From Alkalimonas delamerensis (lineage in GTDB: Bacteria > Pseudomonadota > Gammaproteobacteria > Enterobacterales > Alteromonadaceae): a stretch of DNA of 64,000 bases. Below, in pieces: positions 59,853-64,000 of the stretch (positions are counted from its first letter, which is position 1; each line of letters begins with the position of its first letter). Where the stretch lies: NCBI RefSeq assembly GCF_030717955.1, contig NZ_JAUZVY010000003.1, positions 62,001-126,000 on the forward strand, written 5' to 3'. Both the position numbers and the translations under genes were made by a program. The notes beneath the pieces are model-generated. The model had not been told where the DNA came from, made no database searches, and was given only the letters and a program-made list of their open reading frames with translations.

Positions 59853-60698
59853 ATGACCACCCAAAGCGGACAGCTCTACATTGTAGCAACCCCGATTGGC
59901 AACCTGGCCGACATCAGCCAGCGTGCCCTGGATATTCTGGCAACGGTGGATTGGATTGCGGCCGAAGATACTCGTCATTCATCCCGTTTGCTGCAGCACC
60001 ACGGCATTCAAAGCAAATTAATGGCGCTGCACGATCACAACGAGCAGCAGCGTGCGGCCTCGTTGTTGGCGCTGCTGCAGCAGGGGCAGAGCATTGCCCT
60101 GATTTCCGATGCCGGCACCCCCCTGATCAGCGATCCCGGCTACAAGCTGGTGCGGCATTGTCAGCAGGCTGGCATTCAGGTGGTGCCGGTGCCAGGCCCT
60201 TGTGCGCTGATTGCCGCGCTGTCAGCGGCGGGCCTGCCGACCGACCAATTCCTGTTTATTGGTTTTTTGGCGGCGAAACAACAGCAGCGGCTGAATCAGC
60301 TGCAGGCCATTCCTGCCGGGGTTGGCACTGTGGCCTGCTATGAAACGGCGCGCCGCATTCAGGATACCTTGCTGGATGTGCAGCAAGTGTTCGGCGCAGA
60401 GCGCGAACTGGTGCTGGCCAAAGAGCTGACCAAAGCCTTCGAGCACTTTGCCCGCGGCAGCGCCGATGACATTTTGCAATGGTTGCAAGAAGACGCCAAG
60501 CGCTGCCAGGGCGAAATGGTGTTGATGATAGCGCCGACGGCCAAAGCCGACAGTGAGATCAGCGAAGCGGCTCAGCACACCCTTCAGCTTTTAATGGCAG
60601 AACTGCCCCTGAAAAAAGCCGCCGCCCTGACCGCCGAGATCCACGGCCTGAAGAAAAATGCGTTGTACCAGCATGGTTTGAGTTTGCAGCCAAAGTAG
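59853..60698 (+). CDS. rsmI: 16S rRNA 2'-O-ribose C1402 methyltransferase RsmI
   Basis: A 281-residue tetrapyrrole-methylase-fold enzyme: QLYIVATPIGNLADISQRA, AAEDTRHSSRLLQHHGI, SDAGTPLISDPGYKLV and VPVPGPCALIAALSAAGLP. It methylates the ribose of C1402 in 16S rRNA, in concert with RsmH, whose gene is 2.3 kb downstream. The ATG at 59853 gives the family start; the longer frame from 59667 overlaps lpoA. Confidence 0.95.
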   Translation: MTTQSGQLYIVATPIGNLADISQRALDILATVDWIAAEDTRHSSRLLQHHGIQSKLMALHDHNEQQRAASLLALLQQGQSIALISDAGTPLISDPGYKLVRHCQQAGIQVVPVPGPCALIAALSAAGLPTDQFLFIGFLAAKQQQRLNQLQAIPAGVGTVACYETARRIQDTLLDVQQVFGAERELVLAKELTKAFEHFARGSADDILQWLQEDAKRCQGEMVLMIAPTAKADSEISEAAQHTLQLLMAELPLKKAAALTAEIHGLKKNALYQHGLSLQPK

Positions 60699-60787
60699 GG
60701 TGTTTGCTTGTTTTCATTCAGCATCGGGCCCTTGGCCTGATTTTGGCCCGGCAAATCAAAACGGTTACTTTCTTGACCGCACCTGTT

Positions 60788-60813
60788 AACTGGTGCTATT
60801 AATGGTGCCAGTT
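60788..60813. promoter_or_regulatory. Palindromic operator of phd/relE module
   Basis: AACTGG (60788-60793) and CCAGTT (60808-60813) bracket an imperfect symmetric core, ending 19 bp before the antitoxin start. Confidence 0.5.
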
Positions 60814-60832
60814 CATTGGTTGGATAATCACT

Positions 60833-61102
60833 ATGCACGTGAAATTTTCCGAGGATGTTATTCCTCTATCAGACCTTAAAATCAATCCCGGAAAGGTGGT
60901 TGGTCGAGCGCAGGATACGCATCGGCCAATTCTGCTCACCAGTCGTGGCCGTGGTGTCGCTGTGGTGCAGGGGCTCGAGGATTATGAGAGAACTGCCGAG
61001 GAATTGCGGTTTGTAAAAGCAGTGGCGCAGGGGCTTGTGGACGTTCGCGAGGGCAACACTGTATCGTTGGAGGACGCCAAGCAAAAATTAGGCATCAAGT
61101 AA
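60833..61102 (+). CDS. Phd/YefM-family antitoxin
   Basis: An 89-residue antitoxin with IPLSDLKINPGKVVGRAQ, THRPILLTSRGRGVAVVQGLEDYERT and an acidic tail. It is homologous to the antitoxin at 4005, sharing PLSD, THRP and RGRGVAV. It lies directly before its toxin (no gap) and represses through the palindrome upstream (inference). The module sits between rsmI and rnpB, a region that is otherwise core. Confidence 0.9.
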   Translation: MHVKFSEDVIPLSDLKINPGKVVGRAQDTHRPILLTSRGRGVAVVQGLEDYERTAEELRFVKAVAQGLVDVREGNTVSLEDAKQKLGIK

Positions 61103-61402
61103 ATGGAATTACGCATCGCACAGTCTGCTCTTGAAGACTTACAGACGATTCAGGAATATTACAAAGAGCAGGATGTGCGACAAATCGGTGATGATTACGT
61201 GGCTGCAATCCTCGAGCATTGCGAAATGCTCCAACTCCACCCTGATGCTGGCCGGGTTGTTCCTGAATTCAACCTGGATCATATTCGCGAATTGATTCAC
61301 GCGCCATTTCGAGTTGTCTATCTCAGGCAAGCAAATGAGGTTGTGATCATACGCGTCTGGCGAAGTGAGAGGGAGCTTGAATTACCAGCCAAAGAAACAT
61401 AA
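61103..61402 (+). CDS. RelE/ParE-family toxin
   Basis: A 99-residue toxin: QSALEDLQTIQEYYKEQDV, the HPDAGRVVPEFNLDHIRELI turn and strand, PFRVVYLRQANEVVIIRVWRSERE. It resembles the toxin at 4283 in length and layout. The start codon follows the antitoxin stop directly. It is intact; target unknown. Confidence 0.9.
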   Translation: MELRIAQSALEDLQTIQEYYKEQDVRQIGDDYVAAILEHCEMLQLHPDAGRVVPEFNLDHIRELIHAPFRVVYLRQANEVVIIRVWRSERELELPAKET

Positions 61403-61543
61403 CCGGTGATGGTGGGGGTAAAACTGGTAATTTGCTTGCTCTGTTGCAACGTGAGTTAACAATGTAAGTTCAGTTTACTTGGTTATGAAAAAGCGACCCT
61501 GAGGTGAAGCAGCGTCGACCTTGATTTGGTGCGCTGAAGGAGC

Positions 61544-61556
61544 ATGATAATATCAT
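61544..61556. promoter_or_regulatory. ParD operator-like palindrome
   Basis: ATGATA-A-TATCAT is a perfect 6-1-6 palindrome 28 bp before the parD start. Confidence 0.5.
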
Positions 61557-61583
61557 ACTCTTCGTGTGTCAGGAGTAGCAGCC

Positions 61584-61841
61584 ATGAGCATGCACCGGAA
61601 AACCATCACGCTAACTGAACAGCAAGACAACTGGGTGAAAAGCCAAATTGAAAGCGGTCAATTTGGCAATGATAGCGAATACATTCGCGATCTCATTCGG
61701 AGAGATCAACAGGCGCAACAGCGTCTTTCGATGCTGAGGCAGGCCCTTGCTGAAGGTGAGTCCAGCGGGACACCCAAGCCACTTGATCTTGCTGCCATAA
61801 AAGCCGCTGGCCGTCAGCGAATGCAAACGGAAAATTCGTGA
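61584..61841 (+). CDS. parD: ParD-family antitoxin, orphan
   Basis: An 85-residue ParD: KTITLTEQQDNWVKSQIESGQFGNDSEYIRDLIRRDQ is the ribbon-helix-helix with its family motif, followed by an acidic-to-neutral tail with SGTPKPLDL. CAGGAG precedes the ATG at 61584. The expected parE does not follow: the stop is 73 bp from the RNase P RNA start, and an 11-codon frame resembling a toxin start (MITLIRETPPK) dies out. The toxin was probably lost, or this antitoxin serves another toxin. Confidence 0.85.
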   Translation: MSMHRKTITLTEQQDNWVKSQIESGQFGNDSEYIRDLIRRDQQAQQRLSMLRQALAEGESSGTPKPLDLAAIKAAGRQRMQTENS

Positions 61842-61901
61842 TCACCTTAATTCGCGAAACCCCGCCCAAAAATAATACCTGCGCTTTGGCTGCATTTAAC
61901 G

Positions 61902-61907
61902 TATACT
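61902..61907 (+). promoter_or_regulatory. -10 element of rnpB
   Basis: TATACT followed by the G+C-rich GCGCGCC lies 7 bp before the RNA start, a growth-rate-type promoter. The -35 is weak (CTGCGC). Confidence 0.6.
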
Positions 61908-61914
61908 GCGCGCC

Positions 61915-62277
<363 letters not shown>

Positions 62278-62385
62278 TTTTCCCTCCTTTGTCATGCTTT
62301 TAATCCCACTTCGTTTGGGCTCCTTACCCACTTTCCCCCACAGAATCAGTGGTTTTGCCACAGGCTGCATTTTTACTGGATCTTT

Positions 62386-62408
62386 CCGGCCTAATTGGCT
62401 GGGTTTTT
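62386..62408 (+). terminator. Probable terminator between rnpB and mraZ
   Basis: CCGGCC (62386-62391), loop TAATT, GGCTGG (62397-62402; one G-U pair) are followed by GTTTTT, directly before the mraZ promoter. Confidence 0.6.
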
Positions 62409-62411
62409 ACC

Positions 62412-62441
62412 TTGACAAGGGTCAGAACCGCGCCCTAAACT
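62412..62441 (+). promoter_or_regulatory. mraZ promoter
   Basis: TTGACA (62412-62417) and TAAACT (62436-62441) with 18-bp spacing give a sigma-70 promoter for the division and cell-wall cluster. Confidence 0.75.
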
Positions 62442-62449
62442 GTAGCATT

Positions 62450-62489
62450 GTGGGGATTTGTGGGTAATTGTGGATCGCGATGGATCAGA
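62450..62489 (+). promoter_or_regulatory. MraZ operator: four 10-nt direct repeats
   Basis: GTGGGG, GTGGGT, GTGGAT and ATGGAT begin at 62450, 62460, 62470 and 62480, an exact 10-nt period. MraZ binds such TGGGN-type repeats at its own promoter and represses the cluster. Confidence 0.8.
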
Positions 62490-62511
62490 TCGCGGATCTC
62501 AGGACACAACT

Positions 62512-62976
62512 ATGCTTCGTGGCTCGTTTACACTAACAATGGACACCAAAGGCCGGATCGCGCTGCCTGCGCGCTACCGTGACTTTTTGCTGTCTGAGTG
62601 TTCCGGCCAGCTGATTTGCACCATCGATCACAAAGACCCCTGCCTGATGCTGTACCCACTGGCGGAGTGGGAAGACATTGAAGAAAAATTGAAGCGTTTG
62701 TCCAGCTTTAATGCGCAGGAATTGCGGTTAAAGCGTTTGCTGCTGGGGCATGCCTCCGAATGCGACATGGACAAAGCCGGCCGTATTTTGCTGCCTGCGC
62801 CCTTGCGCAGCCATGCCGGGCTCGAAAAAAACATCCGCCTGGTAGGCCAACTGAATAAATTTGAAATCTGGGATGAAAACCGCTGGCTGGAGCGTGTCGA
62901 AGAAGACATGGCTTTAGAGCGTGACATGCCCGCAGATACTGAACTCTCTGAACGATTACAGGACTTTGCACTGTAA
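62512..62976 (+). CDS. mraZ: Transcriptional regulator MraZ
   Basis: A 154-residue protein of two SpoVT-AbrB-like MraZ domains: MDTKGRIALPARYRDFL and CDMDKAGRILLPAPLRSHAGL. It forms a ring and represses the dcw (division and cell wall) operon through the direct repeats upstream. The ATG at 62512 gives the family start; the longer frame from 62458 would begin inside the operator. rsmH follows without a gap. Confidence 0.95.
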   Translation: MLRGSFTLTMDTKGRIALPARYRDFLLSECSGQLICTIDHKDPCLMLYPLAEWEDIEEKLKRLSSFNAQELRLKRLLLGHASECDMDKAGRILLPAPLRSHAGLEKNIRLVGQLNKFEIWDENRWLERVEEDMALERDMPADTELSERLQDFAL

Positions 62977-63924
62977 ATGACTGCCAGCCCTCATCTGTCC
63001 GTGTTGCTGCAGGAAGCCATCGACGGACTCGCCATAAAACCGGCCGGGATCTACCTGGACGGGACTTTTGGTCGGGGCGGACACAGTCGCCAAATTCTTG
63101 CCAGGCTCGCATCCGAGGGCCGTTTATTTGCGATCGATCGCGATCCCGCCGCCATTGCAGCTGCAGCCCCACTGCAAGCTGATCCCCGTTTTCACATTAG
63201 CCGCAGCCCTTTTGCGGCGCTGGAACTGATCTGCCAGCAACAGCACATTCACGGCCAGCTGGACGGGATTCTGCTGGATTTAGGTGTCTCCTCCCCACAA
63301 TTGGATGACGCCGAACGAGGCTTTAGTTTTTTACGCGATGGCCCGCTCGACATGCGCATGGACCCCGAGAGTGGCCAGTCGGCAGCCGAGTGGCTGGCGC
63401 AGGCGGATGTTGAGGACATCAGCTTTGTGCTTAAAGCCTATGGCGAAGAAAAGTTTGCCTGGAAAATTGCCAACGCCATCGTCCGGGCCCGGGAGGAAGC
63501 TGCCATTACCCGCACCGGTCAGCTGGCCGAGCTGATAGCCAGCGTGGTGCCAAAAAGCCCGAAAGAGAAAAAACACCCGGCCACCCGCAGCTTTCAGGGC
63601 ATTCGTATTTACATCAACAGCGAGCTGGAACAGGTGAAGCAGGCATTGGATGCGGCTTTGCGTGTGCTGAAACCCGGTGGTCGTTTGGTGGTGATCAGCT
63701 TTCATTCACTGGAAGACCGGCTGGTGAAGCAGTTTATGCGTCAGCACAGCAAGGCAGCCCCCATTCCACGCGGCTTGCCGCTGACCGACGACCAGCTTAA
63801 GCAGCACTTGCCACTGAAACTGATTGGCAAAGCCATTATGGCGTCGGATGACGAATTGGCCAGCAATCCGCGTGCCCGCAGTGCGGTGTTACGGATTGCA
63901 GAAAAAACCGGGGAGGGCACATGA
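62977..63924 (+). CDS. rsmH: 16S rRNA m4C1402 methyltransferase RsmH
   Basis: A 315-residue SAM-dependent enzyme: HLSVLLQEAIDGL, DGTFGRGGHSRQIL (SAM site near residue 30), DGILLDLGVSSPQLDDAERGFSF and VISFHSLEDRLVKQFM. It methylates N4 of C1402 in 16S rRNA, the same nucleotide that RsmI modifies on the ribose. It starts directly after mraZ and overlaps ftsL by 4 bp (ATGA). Confidence 0.96.
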   Translation: MTASPHLSVLLQEAIDGLAIKPAGIYLDGTFGRGGHSRQILARLASEGRLFAIDRDPAAIAAAAPLQADPRFHISRSPFAALELICQQQHIHGQLDGILLDLGVSSPQLDDAERGFSFLRDGPLDMRMDPESGQSAAEWLAQADVEDISFVLKAYGEEKFAWKIANAIVRAREEAAITRTGQLAELIASVVPKSPKEKKHPATRSFQGIRIYINSELEQVKQALDAALRVLKPGGRLVVISFHSLEDRLVKQFMRQHSKAAPIPRGLPLTDDQLKQHLPLKLIGKAIMASDDELASNPRARSAVLRIAEKTGEGT

Positions 63925-64000
63925 GTCAAATTCGCCTGACCCAGGTTATTTTAGCCGACTGGCGCCGACTGCGCTGGCCGATACTGCTGCTGTGCCTCTG
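63921..64000 (+). CDS. ftsL: Cell division protein FtsL, 5' part
   Basis: The frame opening at the ATG overlapping the rsmH stop encodes MSQIRLTQVILADWRRLRW then PILLLCL at the window edge: a short basic cytoplasmic tail and the start of a membrane segment, as in FtsL. Position after rsmH in the dcw order supports the call. The gene continues beyond the window. Confidence 0.85.
   Translation, partial: MSQIRLTQVILADWRRLRWPILLLCL

Noticed and set aside
60715..60760. Terminator after rsmI
   Set aside because: CGGGCC and GGCCCG can pair, but no T tract follows and the loop is long, so I did not list it.

Overview
The window looks like a chromosome segment from a marine or freshwater gammaproteobacterium of the Alteromonadales/Chromatiaceae kind (Rheinheimera or Alishewanella would fit). 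This is an inference from gene content: the rsmI / lpoA-yraN-diaA-dolP block, rnpB just upstream of mraZ-rsmH-ftsL, many TonB-dependent receptors, secreted peptidases and a RegB/RegA-type redox two-component pair. I found no tRNA, rRNA operon, CRISPR array, prophage or complete insertion sequence.

Layout. 1-4.8 kb is an accessory patch: an orphan ccdA antitoxin, an AT-rich PIN-like (DUF4935) protein with seven 17-residue C-terminal repeats, a 419-bp direct duplication carrying parD (one copy with parE, one without), a phd/relE pair and a toxin remnant fused to a third piece of the parD/parE repeat. 4.8-13.4 kb is metabolic and transport: an acetylpolyamine deacetylase, a methyltransferase, a long 5' leader before an outer-membrane protein and a short MgtE, a thioesterase, a 2OG oxygenase and a FecA-like receptor behind a Fur-like site. 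13.4-24.3 kb has a DnaQ-like exonuclease, a cNMP-CBS-DUF294 gene split by an in-frame amber codon, a porin plus BCCT osmolyte transporter, a chemoreceptor, cysM, an rRNA-type methyltransferase and hpf. 24.3-34.6 kb has secreted hydrolases, fumC, a MepM-like endopeptidase and two paralogous periplasmic proteins around a carboxymuconolactone-decarboxylase-like gene. 34.7-36.8 kb is an iron block: a bacterioferritin pair and a ZIP transporter, with Fur-type sites. 36.8-50.8 kb is signalling and uptake: three histidine kinases, two response regulators, a TonB receptor plus PepSY protein, and another phd/relE module. 50.8-55.6 kb is a zinc/folate block: abgT, folE2 and a ZnuD-like receptor facing each other across a perfect 33-bp Zur-type palindrome; the receptor has a TGA stop in its signal peptide. 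55.7-64 kb is mostly core: DUF599, dolP-diaA-yraN-lpoA, rsmI, a phd/relE pair, an orphan parD, rnpB, and the start of the division and cell-wall cluster with four 10-nt MraZ operator repeats.

How parts work together. Metal homeostasis recurs: Fur-type sites front a TonB receptor, the bacterioferritins and the ZIP transporter; a Zur-type site joins zinc-independent folate synthesis with zinc uptake. A GCGAC-N5-GTCGC palindrome occurs upstream of both the RegBA-like genes and the TonB-PepSY pair 4.4 kb away, suggesting one redox regulon. Seven antitoxin genes but only four intact toxins lie at several sites between core genes. Two otherwise well-preserved genes carry single in-frame stop codons, which may be real inactivation or sequence error.
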